Assembly: GCA_965220095.1 (NCBI GenBank)
Contig: OZ244805.1
Location: forward strand, 868,001-932,000
Direction: 5' to 3'
DNA: 64,000 nucleotides
DNA from: Bin87 sp965220095
GTDB taxonomy: Bacteria > Chloroflexota > Dehalococcoidia > Lucifugimonadales > UBA3495
The translations under genes and the position numbers were made by a program. Each line of letters opens with the position of its first letter. Position 1 is the first letter of the stretch. Shown here one piece after another: positions 1 through 8,190 of the stretch. The notes beneath the pieces were generated by a model. That model was not told the DNA's origin. It did not search any database and saw only the letters and a list, made by a program, of their open reading frames with translations.

Positions 1-189
1 GAATACTACACCCAGGTCCGCGAGGTATTTGCCCAGGCGTTGGCGGCGGGCACGGCGGCGGCGCCCTTCGCCGGACGCATGATCGATGTGCCGGTCGACG
101 AACGCGCCAAGGACGTGCTCGCATTGAGCCTGGCCTGTAACGCCCGCGACGCCGCCAAGCAGGCCGCCTTGGCCCGCGCCGAGTCGTAG
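1..189 (+). CDS. HpcH/HpaI aldolase / CitE-like lyase, C-terminal end (partial)
   Basis: The window opens inside an open frame that ends with TAG at 187-189. The 62 visible residues contain PFAGRMIDVPVDERAKDVL, which fits the C-terminal end of the citrate lyase beta subunit / HpcH-HpaI aldolase family. There the segment 'F-x-G-x-M-I-D-x-P' precedes the last helix, used for trimer contacts. These enzymes cleave or form 3-hydroxyacyl-CoA or malyl-CoA type substrates in the cytoplasm. The catalytic residues lie upstream of the window, so the substrate cannot be judged. Assignment rests on a short tail only. Confidence 0.65.
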   Translation, partial: EYYTQVREVFAQALAAGTAAAPFAGRMIDVPVDERAKDVLALSLACNARDAAKQAALARAES

Positions 190-244
190 TCTGATTAGTC
201 GTAGCATTTTTGGTCGTAGCCTGTTTCGCTGATCCCCGTCCCTG

Positions 245-673
245 TTGGAGCATAAATTGATTCACATTGATGATGACCTGCGTCGTCGAATCGACAACGC
301 GCTGGACGACCGTTGCCCCATGTTCATCGCCACTGTGTCGCCGGACGGCGAACCGCAAATCAGTATGCGGGGCAGCGTCCTGGTCTTCGACCGGGAAACC
401 CTGGCCTACTGGGAACGGGGCTGGCGAGCGTCCGCCGCCAACGTTCAGGCCGACTCCAAGGTCGTGTTTTTCTACCGCAGTCCCGAGGAACGCATCAACC
501 TGCGCTTTTACGGCACTGCCACTATGTACCGCAGCGGCGCGATTCGGGATAACGTCATGTCCCGCACCGTGCAGGGAGAACTGGACCGGGACCCGGAGCG
601 CACCGGCGCCGCCGTCCTCGTTCGCCTCTACCGTATCAACCAGCTAAACGGTGAAGTACTGCAGGAGCGGTGA
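245..673 (+). CDS. pyridoxamine 5'-phosphate oxidase-like (FMN-binding split barrel) protein
   Basis: A 142-residue protein with a TTG start. The segment 'PMFIATVSPDGEPQISMRGS' near residue 25 is the usual first strand pair of PPOX-fold flavoproteins, followed by 'VVFFYRSPEERINLRFYGTA', typical of the FMN/F420-binding split barrel. The length matches single-domain family members. Such proteins bind FMN, F420 or haem and carry out small redox reactions; true PNPOx activity is unlikely because the C-terminal PLP-binding region is missing. It stands alone, 55 bp downstream of the aldolase end. The family is secure, the substrate unknown. Confidence 0.75.
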   Translation: MEHKLIHIDDDLRRRIDNALDDRCPMFIATVSPDGEPQISMRGSVLVFDRETLAYWERGWRASAANVQADSKVVFFYRSPEERINLRFYGTATMYRSGAIRDNVMSRTVQGELDRDPERTGAAVLVRLYRINQLNGEVLQER

Positions 674-742
674 AGCCCGCCGATCTATGTTGGTATAATT
701 GGGGCCAGGCGCATCCGTTCAATACAAACATAGGATTCTGAC

Positions 743-925
743 ATGGCGCTTATTAGCGCAATAGTTGGTGGGTTACTCTGTGGCGCCGCAATCGTATTTG
801 CGTTCGCGTTCATGTCTCTGATTCCATACATGGGATGGTTGTACCAAGTGGCTATACCGGCATTTTGGGTCGTGGGAATACTTAGCGGTGTCGTTATCGG
901 TGCCAGGAGTTTGGAACCGCGATGA
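743..925 (+). CDS. small two-helix membrane protein
   Basis: Sixty residues with two hydrophobic segments: about residues 4-26 (glycine and alanine rich, then 'FAFAFMSLIPYMG') and 34-54. No known family is recognised. The ATG is preceded by an A-rich stretch without a strong ribosome site. Its TGA overlaps the ATG of the next small frame (ATGA), which suggests translational coupling and supports both as genes. Confidence 0.5.
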   Translation: MALISAIVGGLLCGAAIVFAFAFMSLIPYMGWLYQVAIPAFWVVGILSGVVIGARSLEPR

Positions 926-1044
926 GGAATCGGGTGCAGACCCGAGTCAAAAGGTCATCTCTCGGCTTGTTCGCATGGCTTGCGCTGGGGGCCGCGTTAT
1001 GGGTGTTTCTGGCCACTCCGTACACTACCTCACCTCCGCAATAG
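922..1044 (+). CDS. 40-residue single-helix membrane protein coupled to the preceding gene
   Basis: This short frame starts with the ATG that overlaps the upstream stop codon (ATGA at 922-925). It encodes a basic N-terminus (MRNRVQTRVKR) followed by one hydrophobic helix (about residues 14-33, LGLFAWLALGAALWVFLATP) and ends 'TSPPQ' before TAG at 1042-1044. The positive-inside pattern and the overlap are what one expects of a real small membrane gene. A second plausible coding stretch lies just downstream in another frame, so this may instead be the first half of a frameshifted two-helix protein. Confidence 0.45.
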   Translation: MRNRVQTRVKRSSLGLFAWLALGAALWVFLATPYTTSPPQ

Positions 1045-1220
1045 CCTGTTCCAAACAGGATGCCAAGCTCGAGTGCTTGAATACTGTGGCGCGAAGCCTC
1101 CGGCAAGATTCCAACCTTGCAACCTACGCCACGGTGACCGTGGCTGCCGCGATAGCATTGCAGTTGGGCGCCCGCAACCGAGAACCTCGATCGAGTAGCA
1201 ACGCAAATTCGGCCAGTTGA
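1045..1220 (+). pseudogene. possible out-of-frame tail of the small membrane gene
   Basis: After the TAG at 1042-1044 the other frame (codon phase of position 1041) continues as 'CSKQDAKLECLNTVARSLRQ', then a hydrophobic stretch 'YATVTVAAAIALQLG', ending in TGA at 1218-1220. The composition looks coding, and a shift of one base near 1041 would join it to the 40-residue membrane protein as a second helix. It may be a frameshifted gene, a sequencing error, or chance. No homology is recognised. Confidence 0.25.
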
Positions 1221-1248
1221 CCCCAGCCTAACTCAGTCGGAAACACTT

Positions 1249-1281
1249 ACCCGGGTATCCCGTGCCCCGAGATACCCGGGT
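1249..1281. terminator. inverted repeat between convergent genes
   Basis: A perfect 11-bp inverted repeat, ACCCGGGTATC and GATACCCGGGT, with an 11-nt loop. It lies between the plus-strand small membrane genes and the minus-strand acyl-CoA synthetase. No T-run follows on either side, so the call as a bidirectional terminator rests on position and stem strength. Confidence 0.45.
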
Positions 1282-1298
1282 CGGTTGGCGTGAGGCGA

Positions 1299-3431
1299 CT
1301 AACCGACCTGCTGCGCCACCACCGCCAGCGCATCCGCCGCCACTACTCCGCTACCCGCCGGCAGCACCATTAGCGGGTTGATATCCAGCTCCGCCAATCG
1401 CCCTTCCAGATTCACCGCCATCTGCGAAATGCTGACCAGCACGTCGGCCAATGCGTCCACGTCGGCCGGCGGAGAGCCTCGGAATCCCCGCAGCAACCGT
1501 GCGCCTCTAACCTCGTCAATCATCTCCAGCGCATCGCCCCGGGTGATGGGGCACAGCCGCAAGGCCACGTCGTTGTAAACTTCAACCATCACACCGCCGC
1601 TGCCAAACAACAGCACCGGACCCAGCTGCCCGTCGTAGGACACCCCAACAATCGTTTCCACCCCGCCCGACACCATCTCCTGCACGATTACCCCATTGAT
1701 GCTAGCGCTGGCATCGTAGCGCCGGGCATTGTCGGTAACTTCGGCAAACGCCGTTCGCACCGCCGCTGCGTCTGGCAATCCCAGCCGAATCGCCTCAGCC
1801 TCCGTTTTGTGCAGAATGTCTGCTGAATCCACCTTCAACGCCACCGGATAACCGATTCGATTCGCAGCAGCCACCGCGGCATCTGCGTCTCCCGCCCGTT
1901 CCTCCCGAGTGATGGGCACTCCGAACGCGGCAACGAGGCGCTTGCTGTCAAATTCCGACAGCGCGCCGCCCGCTCCCGCCAGTCCGGCAGCCGCCGCTTC
2001 CTGCTCCGGTGTCAATGGTTGTGCGGCGCCAAATCCTCGGTCCAGCCGCCGCTCCCGCCAATCATGGTAGTCATTGAGGTAACGGATGCCGGCCGCCAGT
2101 TTGTCGGGGACGTAGAACACCGGAATGCCGGCCTCGCGCAGCATGGGTAGTCCCGACTCGGCTCCACGCGTGCCCGTCCAGAGGAAGGCTACCGGCTTGT
2201 TGCTGCCGTCCCGCTGCGCGATCACCTGCGTAGCCTGCGGGTCGGCGCCGGCGGACGCCACCACCAGCGTGCCCACGTTCGGGTCATCGGCCATGTACGA
2301 CATGATGGCCGGAAAATCGTCGCTGTTGGCAAACCCGGTAACGTCCGACGGATTGGCCGCCCAGCCAAACCCCTTCAGAATCCCGTTGATACCGTCGCGG
2401 GCGCCCTGCGACAGCGGCGGCAGGTCAAGACCCGCCTGGCCGCACATATCGGCGGTAAGGCTGCTGATCCCACCGGAATGCGACACGACGGCAACCCCTC
2501 GATGGGGCGGTCGCTGGCTCCGGGCCATCAGGTTGGATACCTGCAGCAGGTCGTCGTAATCCTGCACCCGAATCACGCCATACTGGTCAAACGCCGCATC
2601 GTAGCGAGCATCAACGCCGGTGAGCGCTGCGGTGTGCGACCCGGCGGCCCGCGACCCCAGGTCCGAGCGGCCAATCTTGATCAGCACGATCGGCTTGCCC
2701 TTCTCGGCGGCCAGCCGCGCCACCTCGATGAACTTGCGCCCGTCCTTGAATCCCTCCACGAACCCGGCGATAACCCGCGTGTCGTCGTCGTCGATCAGGT
2801 AGCGCGCAAAATCGCAGAAGTCCAGGTCGGCCTCGTTGCCGGTGGACACGATGTAGGTGAACCCGATCCCTTCGTCCACCGCCCGCGTCAGGAAGGGCCC
2901 AAACGCGGATGCCCCGCTCTGACACACCAACCCGATGGGTCCGGTCAATCCCGACGCGCCCCGCGATGATGCGCTGGACCAGATGTCATTCTTGATATTG
3001 GCCAGACCCAGACAGTTAGGCCCACTGACCCGCATCCCGGATTCCTGCGCGAATCGGCCCAGCTCAACCTGCAACTCCCGCCGGTCATCATCCCCCCGTT
3101 CGGCAAACCCGGCGGAAATCACGATGGCCGACCTGGCGCCTTTGGCATGGCTCTCCCGCAGCGTGTCCAGCACCGCGTGATAGGGCACCACAATGCCCAC
3201 TACGTCCGGCGCTTCCGGTAAGTCGGTTACCGACGCGTAGGCTTTCAACCCTTGAATCTCCTCGTAACGGGGGTTCACCGGATACACGTTCACCCGGTCG
3301 GAGGCTCCCATCGCCGCCGCCAGGAATCGCCCGCCATATTGCATCCGGGGCGTCGCGCCCACCACCGCGATGGAACGGGGATTCAGCATCCGGTCGATAG
3401 ATGCCAGTTGCTCATCACTCCAAAATGCCAT
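1299..3431 (-). CDS. acyl-CoA synthetase (NDP-forming), fused alpha-beta type
   Basis: A 710-residue protein starting MAFWSDEQ. This start is preferred over longer upstream frames because AGGAGGGG lies a few bases upstream on the minus strand. Domain order: CoA-binding Rossmann domain (about 15-140, 'RSIAVVGATPR'), succinyl-CoA-ligase-like domain (about 150-440, containing 'AAGSHTAALTG' with the expected phospho-acceptor His), and an ATP-grasp domain (about 490-705, 'GYPVALKVDS...HKTEA' and 'DINPLMV'). The family converts acyl-CoA, phosphate and ADP or GDP to acid and NTP, or the reverse. It is followed on the same strand by a gap and lies just downstream of a TPP enzyme also on the minus strand. 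The acyl substrate is unknown. Confidence 0.85.
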   Translation of the reverse strand: MAFWSDEQLASIDRMLNPRSIAVVGATPRMQYGGRFLAAAMGASDRVNVYPVNPRYEEIQGLKAYASVTDLPEAPDVVGIVVPYHAVLDTLRESHAKGARSAIVISAGFAERGDDDRRELQVELGRFAQESGMRVSGPNCLGLANIKNDIWSSASSRGASGLTGPIGLVCQSGASAFGPFLTRAVDEGIGFTYIVSTGNEADLDFCDFARYLIDDDDTRVIAGFVEGFKDGRKFIEVARLAAEKGKPIVLIKIGRSDLGSRAAGSHTAALTGVDARYDAAFDQYGVIRVQDYDDLLQVSNLMARSQRPPHRGVAVVSHSGGISSLTADMCGQAGLDLPPLSQGARDGINGILKGFGWAANPSDVTGFANSDDFPAIMSYMADDPNVGTLVVASAGADPQATQVIAQRDGSNKPVAFLWTGTRGAESGLPMLREAGIPVFYVPDKLAAGIRYLNDYHDWRERRLDRGFGAAQPLTPEQEAAAAGLAGAGGALSEFDSKRLVAAFGVPITREERAGDADAAVAAANRIGYPVALKVDSADILHKTEAEAIRLGLPDAAAVRTAFAEVTDNARRYDASASINGVIVQEMVSGGVETIVGVSYDGQLGPVLLFGSGGVMVEVYNDVALRLCPITRGDALEMIDEVRGARLLRGFRGSPPADVDALADVLVSISQMAVNLEGRLAELDINPLMVLPAGSGVVAADALAVVAQQVG

Positions 3432-3495
3432 CGTGCCCCTCCTGATTGCCCCCGCGATACGTACCGGACTGACCATAGAGTTGACGCCCCCTGGC

Positions 3496-5214
3496 CTAAG
3501 TCTCACCGGAAGTCCGCAGGTCGGCCCGCCAGTCGTCCGGACTCGGCCCCCGGTCAATCAGCACATCCACGACCGCCGGCAATCCAGATGCCTGCGCCTG
3601 ACGCAGCGCGTCCGGCAGGTCTCGCGAGTCGGCCACCTGCACGCCGAAACACCCAAACCCCCGCGCCACCGCGGCGTTGTCGGTCTCGGCAAATTCCGAC
3701 GCAATGTACTGGCCCGGAGCCTGGTGGTGGCGCACCATTCCCAGCGCCCCGTCGTTGAACACCACGCAGATCATCGGCAACTGATACTGCATCGCCGTGG
3801 AGAGCGCATTCACCGTCATCATGTATCCGCCGTCGCCGGTGACACACACCACCTGCCGTCCCGGATACGCAATTTGCAATCCCACCGCCGCCGGCAACCC
3901 CCAGCCCATCCCAGCCGTGCCGCCCGGACAGAAGAAGGTGTGCGCCTGCTGCGACTGGAAAAAGTGCGCCATCCAGGTCCGGTTGTTCCCCGCGTCCAGC
4001 GAGTAAATGGTGTCCGCCGGCATGGTGTCCTGCAGGATTTTCACGACCCGCTGCGGCATCGCCGGCGCGGAGTCGGTGTGCAGCCCGGCATCTTCATAAA
4101 ACCCCAGGTCTGCCTTGCGATGCGGCAGCGCGCTTGCCCACTCGCCACGGTTGCCAGCCGTCGCCGGCGCCACCTCACCCGACGCCTCCACCAGCTGCCC
4201 CAGGATGCTGCCGGCATCCCCGATCAACCCCAGCTCCACCGGAAAAGTCCAGCCGGCGTTGCGGTCATCAATGTCAATCTGAATAATGCGCTGGCCCCTC
4301 GGATTGAACACCGACGGGCGCTCCCGCACCGTGTCCTGCGGGCTCAGCTTGGCCCCCACCACCAGCACCGCGTCGGCGTCGCCAACCGCCCGATTCGCCG
4401 CCTCCTGCCCGTAGATGCCCACCATGCCCACCGACAGCGGATGCGTCTCCGCAATGGCCGACTTGCCCTTGTAGCTGGTGGCCACCGGAGCGTTCCACTG
4501 CTCGGCCAGCTGCTGCAAGGTACCGTGCGCGCCTGCCATGTGCACCCCGTTGCCGGCCACGATCACGGGTCGCTTGGCCTGGGACAGTATGTCAATCGCC
4601 TTCTGGATGTCCTGCGGCGCCGCCTGGGGCTTGGCGGTGTTCAGATACCCCGCCGTGTCGTGGATGAACGGCGGCGACTCCAGGTCAACCTCGCCGCCAA
4701 TCGACGCCGTCCGCATCAGCAGGCAGGCCGGACCGGGTCGCCCGCTGGTGGCGTGCTTGATGGCCAGTTGCGCCCCCAGCGCCGCCTCCTTGGGCGACGT
4801 CGCCAGCGTGGTGTACTTGGTCATCGACCGGAAGATGTTGTGCAGGTCAATGCTGCCGTACTCGCCGGCCCCCGACTGGTTGGCCGGATGCTGCCCCACG
4901 CCGCCATCGGACGTGTCGGTGAGCACCAGCATGGGGCTGCTGCTCAGCATGGCCTCCATGATCCCGAACGCGGCGTTGGAACCCATGAACAGCCCCTGGC
5001 CCATGATCACCGCCGGCTTCCCGGTCGCGCGAGCATAGGCGTCGGCCATGATGGCCGCCGTCTGCTCGTGCCGCACCAGGTACGTATTGATTGTCCCTTC
5101 CTTGCCCACCAGATGCGTAAAAATCTGCCCGGTGCCGCCGCCCGGAATGCCGAACACGGCGTCAATCCCCGCTTCCTGCAGAAACTGCACAATCAGCTCA
5201 CTAGCCTGAGGCAT
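3496..5214 (-). CDS. thiamine-pyrophosphate-dependent enzyme, acetolactate synthase-like
   Basis: The 572-residue protein has the three-domain plan of this superfamily. The N-terminal PYR domain has 'GIPGGGTGQIFTH' and 'RHEQTAAIMADAYARATG', whose Glu activates the cofactor. A central Rossmann-like domain follows (about 190-330), then a PP domain with 'GDGGYMMTVNAL...VVFNDGALGMV', the GD-x(n)-N metal/TPP-binding motif. It acts on 2-oxo acids (decarboxylation or carboligation) in the cytoplasm. Sequence alone does not separate acetolactate synthase from benzoylformate-decarboxylase-like or sulfoacetaldehyde-type activities. The absence of an ilvN-type regulatory subunit nearby argues against a biosynthetic ALS. 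It probably shares a transcript with the acyl-CoA synthetase 64 bp downstream. Confidence 0.8.
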   Translation of the reverse strand: MPQASELIVQFLQEAGIDAVFGIPGGGTGQIFTHLVGKEGTINTYLVRHEQTAAIMADAYARATGKPAVIMGQGLFMGSNAAFGIMEAMLSSSPMLVLTDTSDGGVGQHPANQSGAGEYGSIDLHNIFRSMTKYTTLATSPKEAALGAQLAIKHATSGRPGPACLLMRTASIGGEVDLESPPFIHDTAGYLNTAKPQAAPQDIQKAIDILSQAKRPVIVAGNGVHMAGAHGTLQQLAEQWNAPVATSYKGKSAIAETHPLSVGMVGIYGQEAANRAVGDADAVLVVGAKLSPQDTVRERPSVFNPRGQRIIQIDIDDRNAGWTFPVELGLIGDAGSILGQLVEASGEVAPATAGNRGEWASALPHRKADLGFYEDAGLHTDSAPAMPQRVVKILQDTMPADTIYSLDAGNNRTWMAHFFQSQQAHTFFCPGGTAGMGWGLPAAVGLQIAYPGRQVVCVTGDGGYMMTVNALSTAMQYQLPMICVVFNDGALGMVRHHQAPGQYIASEFAETDNAAVARGFGCFGVQVADSRDLPDALRQAQASGLPAVVDVLIDRGPSPDDWRADLRTSGET

Positions 5215-5416
5215 ATCGGTCTCCTAAATCAGCGTGCAAGAATCAGGCCTCGGCCCAGCCCCACAACACCCGCCACCAACCACCATCCGCCGCTCGCCTG
5301 ACAGAACCATCCCAAGTTTGCGCCGATAATACCCGCCGCCCACCAACCGGTCAATCTCAACTCCCCTATCCCCTCACGCGTACCCACTTTGTCAAACCAA
5401 ACTGGCCAACTGTCAT

Positions 5417-5518
5417 TACGAGGAGCGTAACGACGTGGCGACCTCGATGAGGTTGAGCACACGTCGGCGAACTGCCATCTCCATAGGAACCGGATTGCCA
5501 CGCTGCGCTCGCAATTAC
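5417..5518. repeat. degenerate palindromic intergenic repeat (GCGAGGAGCG family)
   Basis: Left arm CATTACGAGGAGCGTAACGA at 5417 and right arm GGATTGCCACGCTGCGCTCG ending near 5514 form the two halves of an imperfect palindrome. A related single arm (CATTGCGAGGAGCGATAGCG) occurs at 7460. Elements of this type are common non-coding dispersed repeats in bacterial genomes. The rest of the 439-bp gap 5215-5653 shows no gene. Confidence 0.55.
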
Positions 5519-5653
5519 AGATTAAAGTGGGTGCGCGTGAGGACAGCAGGTCATTGACCACCATTCCCAAACCCGACTATCCTGTCGCTGACTGTCCGGC
5601 TCAGTGTCAAACCTGCAATTGCAAGCACGGTTATCGAAACGCCACCATTCACG

Positions 5654-6532
5654 ATGATTAGACCAGAACCAAAACTCGCTCCTCATTCCGCAGCGATTCC
5701 CGACTGTCGCTACGCCATCAAATGCGAGGACAACCTGGCATTCATGACGACGCTCAATGACGAGCAGATCAAGCTGATTGTCACTTCGCCACCCTACAAC
5801 CTGGGCAAGAGCTACGAACCCAAAAAGTCCTTCGACGCCTACCTCGCCGATCAGCAACGAATCATCACCGAGTGTGTGCGTATTCTCCATCCGCAGGGGT
5901 CAATCTGTTGGCAGGTCGGCAACTTCGTTGACAACGGCGAGATAGTTCCACTGGATTCCGTCCTATATCCGGTATTCAAAGATTTGGGTCTAATACTCCG
6001 TAATCGCATTGTGTGGCACTTCGGCCACGGGTTGCATAGCTCGAAGCGACTGTCCGGACGGTACGAAACCATCAATTGGTGGACCAAAAACGACGACTAC
6101 ACCTGGAACCTGGACCCTATCAGAGTTCCCGCCAAATACCCGAATAAACGGCATTTCAAGGGCCCCAATGTCGGCAAGCTGTCGGGCAACCCCAAAGGGA
6201 AGAACCCCAGCGATGTTTGGGAATTCCCTAACGTCAAGAACAACCACCCCGAAAAAACGATTCACCCATGTCAATTCCCGGTGGAGTTGGTCGAACGCCT
6301 GGTCCTCTCCATGACTAACCCAAACGATGCCGTATTCGATCCCTACATGGGAGTTGGTTCATCAGTGATCGCTGCCCTGATGCATGATCGCATTGCCTAT
6401 GGATGCGACAACGTCGCACAGTATGTGGATATCGCCTGGCAACGTATCCGTCAGTGGCAGGAAGGTACTTTGCGTACCCGCCCGGTGGGAAAACCAATTT
6501 ATGACCCCACGATACCCAACGGTGGGCACTGA
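5654..6532 (+). CDS. type II DNA methyltransferase (amino-methyltransferase, TSPPY motif)
   Basis: A 292-residue site-specific DNA methyltransferase. The catalytic motif IV is TSPPY (about residues 43-47), a form usual for N4-cytosine enzymes. The SAM-binding F-x-G-x-G-like motif I follows late in the chain (FDPYMGVGSS, about residues 228-237), so the motif order is catalytic first, as in the beta class. 'NRIVWHFGHG' and 'RYETINWWTKN' are conserved internal blocks. It modifies exocyclic amino groups and protects host DNA. Its TGA overlaps the start of the restriction enzyme (TGATG at 6530-6534), so both are translationally coupled. By the partner, the expected target is RGATCY or AGATCT. Confidence 0.85.
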   Translation: MIRPEPKLAPHSAAIPDCRYAIKCEDNLAFMTTLNDEQIKLIVTSPPYNLGKSYEPKKSFDAYLADQQRIITECVRILHPQGSICWQVGNFVDNGEIVPLDSVLYPVFKDLGLILRNRIVWHFGHGLHSSKRLSGRYETINWWTKNDDYTWNLDPIRVPAKYPNKRHFKGPNVGKLSGNPKGKNPSDVWEFPNVKNNHPEKTIHPCQFPVELVERLVLSMTNPNDAVFDPYMGVGSSVIAALMHDRIAYGCDNVAQYVDIAWQRIRQWQEGTLRTRPVGKPIYDPTIPNGGH

Positions 6533-7143
6533 TGCAGATCAAGGCTCTCTACTCGCATCTCAACGGTGAAGAATATCTGCTGGTGCATCGCAAGGAACTC
6601 TGGGATGAAATACAACAAGTGATCAGCGAGGTGGATGCCGAGGCTTGCCGAACCAAGGTCTCCAGGGAACGGACCATGCGAGGGCGGCTTTTGTACTCTC
6701 CCTCGGACATGAACAACGCGTTCAAGTCCGGATTCAAAAATAAGAGTTGGAGCGACAGCCGGAATACTTTCTGGGTTGCCCCGGACGAAAAGCTCTTGCG
6801 CGGTATTTTCAGTTTGCCTGAGAGTATCCAAAAGGAGCGAATAGAGGAAGCCGGTCACATCCCTATAATGTCGTATAACCAGACCGATTTTTTGAAGGAT
6901 CGCGTGGCCGTCGAAGTGCAATTCGGAAAGTATGCGTTTGTTGCCCACGATTTGTTCGTGAAGCACCTTAGCTTTTATGTCTCCGAAATTATCGACGTAG
7001 GCGTCGAAATCCTCCCAATGAAAGAACTCGAGCGGGAGATGTCGTCCGGCGTTCCCTACTATGAACGGGATCTAATGAATGTGGTGCGGCAAGGACGGGG
7101 AGTCCCATCAGTCCCGTTGGTGTTGATCGGCGTAACGCCGTAA
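6532..7143 (+). CDS. type II restriction endonuclease, BglII/BstYI family
   Basis: The 203-residue protein, a length normal for this family, carries the catalytic signature D-x8-E-x-Q as D119, E128 and Q130 in 'QTDFLKDRVAVEVQFGKYAF'. That is the metal-binding pattern of BglII, with Gln replacing the usual Lys of PD-(D/E)xK nucleases. Downstream 'DVGVEILPMKELEREMSSGV' also fits the family. It cuts unmethylated DNA, most likely at RGATCY or AGATCT sites, as a dimer. The start ATG overlaps the methyltransferase stop. The methylase-first order with coupling is a common way to secure protection before cutting. All key residues are intact. Confidence 0.85.
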   Translation: MQIKALYSHLNGEEYLLVHRKELWDEIQQVISEVDAEACRTKVSRERTMRGRLLYSPSDMNNAFKSGFKNKSWSDSRNTFWVAPDEKLLRGIFSLPESIQKERIEEAGHIPIMSYNQTDFLKDRVAVEVQFGKYAFVAHDLFVKHLSFYVSEIIDVGVEILPMKELEREMSSGVPYYERDLMNVVRQGRGVPSVPLVLIGVTP

Positions 7144-7178
7144 CATGTTCCACTTAAATCGGTTGCAACCTGGGCTAA

Positions 7179-7402
7179 CCTGATTACGGAACTCATCACC
7201 CTCCCGCCAATCGCACCTTACCCATCGGACAGGCCGACGCCGACCCTAACCGCGCCCTCCTCGACCGCCGCGTCATCTGCGACCTCCTCGGTTTCGACGA
7301 AGCCACCTACCGCGCCGTCCGGCTGGTGGCCCGCAAATGGTGCGCCGAACCCAGCGTCCACGGCGGCAAACCCCGCCCGCCAACGCAACCTACATCGAAT
7401 AG
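7179..7402 (+). pseudogene. remnant of a protein-coding gene, C-terminal fragment
   Basis: An open stretch without a start codon that reads like protein: 'PIGQADADPNRALLDRRVIC' then 'DLLGFDEATYRAVRLVARKW' and 'CAEPSVHGGKPRP'. Codon third positions are C-rich as in the genes nearby. A plausible upstream piece ('LITELITLPP') lies in a different frame, so at least one frameshift is likely. The position directly behind the restriction-modification pair suggests decay of a neighbouring mobile or defence gene. The family is not recognised. Confidence 0.35.
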
Positions 7403-7458
7403 GCGTGCCGCACCGGAATGGCTTTCCCCTATCCCGCCGCTGACCTTTGGACAATACT

Positions 7459-7492
7459 GTCATTGCGAGGAGCGATAGCGACGTGGCAATCC
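7459..7492. repeat. single arm of the GCGAGGAGCG intergenic repeat
   Basis: CATTGCGAGGAGCGATAGCG followed by ACGTGGCAATCCCGCC matches, with a few changes, the arms seen at 5417-5518. It abuts the start of the 460-bp repeat copy A, so the region is a mosaic of repeats. No gene is visible between 7403 and 8190. Confidence 0.5.
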
Positions 7493-7520
7493 CGCCCCAA
7501 TCCAAAACCCAAAATCCTGT

Positions 7521-7982
7521 CCATCCTGTCCATCCATGCCAAAACCCGTCCCCCGCCACTGACACCCGCCCCTTGCGCCCCCCGATTCCAAACCCCTATC
7601 CTGAATCTTGTCAGGCAACCCGGCCAACCCTCTAGAACTTGGCCGGAACCGCCGCCAGGCCAGCGGCATCGTCCGATATACATCCGAATATCAAAGGCGA
7701 ATACGGTTTCAGGTCGGCAACGGCCGTCGGTTATTTGCAGATTGGTTTAGTTGGGCTACGCCGCCTTTCACCGGTGATGCCTGACGAACCCAGCGGGAGT
7801 CACCACCGCCGCGCGCCGCACTATCCCGGCTCATCGCAGCCGGCTAACTGCGGGACGCGCAAGCCTAGGACAAAATCGCTCTGCGCGCAAAACAGTGTTG
7901 GCCGTGCTCCGACACCGCCCCGAAACCGTATCGCCTGACACCTTCACCCCAGCAACGCTCCACCCAGCAAAGGAGAAAACAA
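7521..7982. repeat. 460-bp dispersed repeat, copy A (possible structured RNA)
   Basis: This segment matches, in inverted orientation and at roughly 85-90% by eye, the segment 21633-22110. It is non-coding in all frames. The most constant core runs from about 7665 to 7740. At 7811-7860 both copies can form a long stem (GCGCGCCGCA with TGCGGGACGCGC) capped by a hairpin: CCGGCT/AGCCGG here and CCGGTT/AACCGG in copy B, a compensatory base-pair change. That supports function as RNA rather than mere sequence relatedness. It could be a non-autonomous mobile element or a structured ncRNA. The transcribed strand is unknown. Confidence 0.6.
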
Positions 7983-8190
7983 CCCACCAAATCGAACCAC
8001 CCTACCACCGTACACCTACCCCCTCCTCTCCCCCGGGAGAAGGGCCGGGGCTGAGGGCCATTCCCCACCCGGTTGACCCCGTCGCCCGCCTGCCCTATCA
8101 TCCGGGCCATCGCGGAGCGGCTTTGGGCGGTGGTGCAGGAGGCAATGGGCAGTACACCGCTCCGCCTGTACGGAAAGGAGAGATGTTGCC

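Noticed and set aside
3370..5301. 643-codon plus-strand open frame opposite the TPP enzyme
   Set aside because: It is a complementary-strand shadow of a GC-rich gene, with Arg/His/Pro-rich composition and no family pattern; the minus-strand gene has complete TPP motifs.
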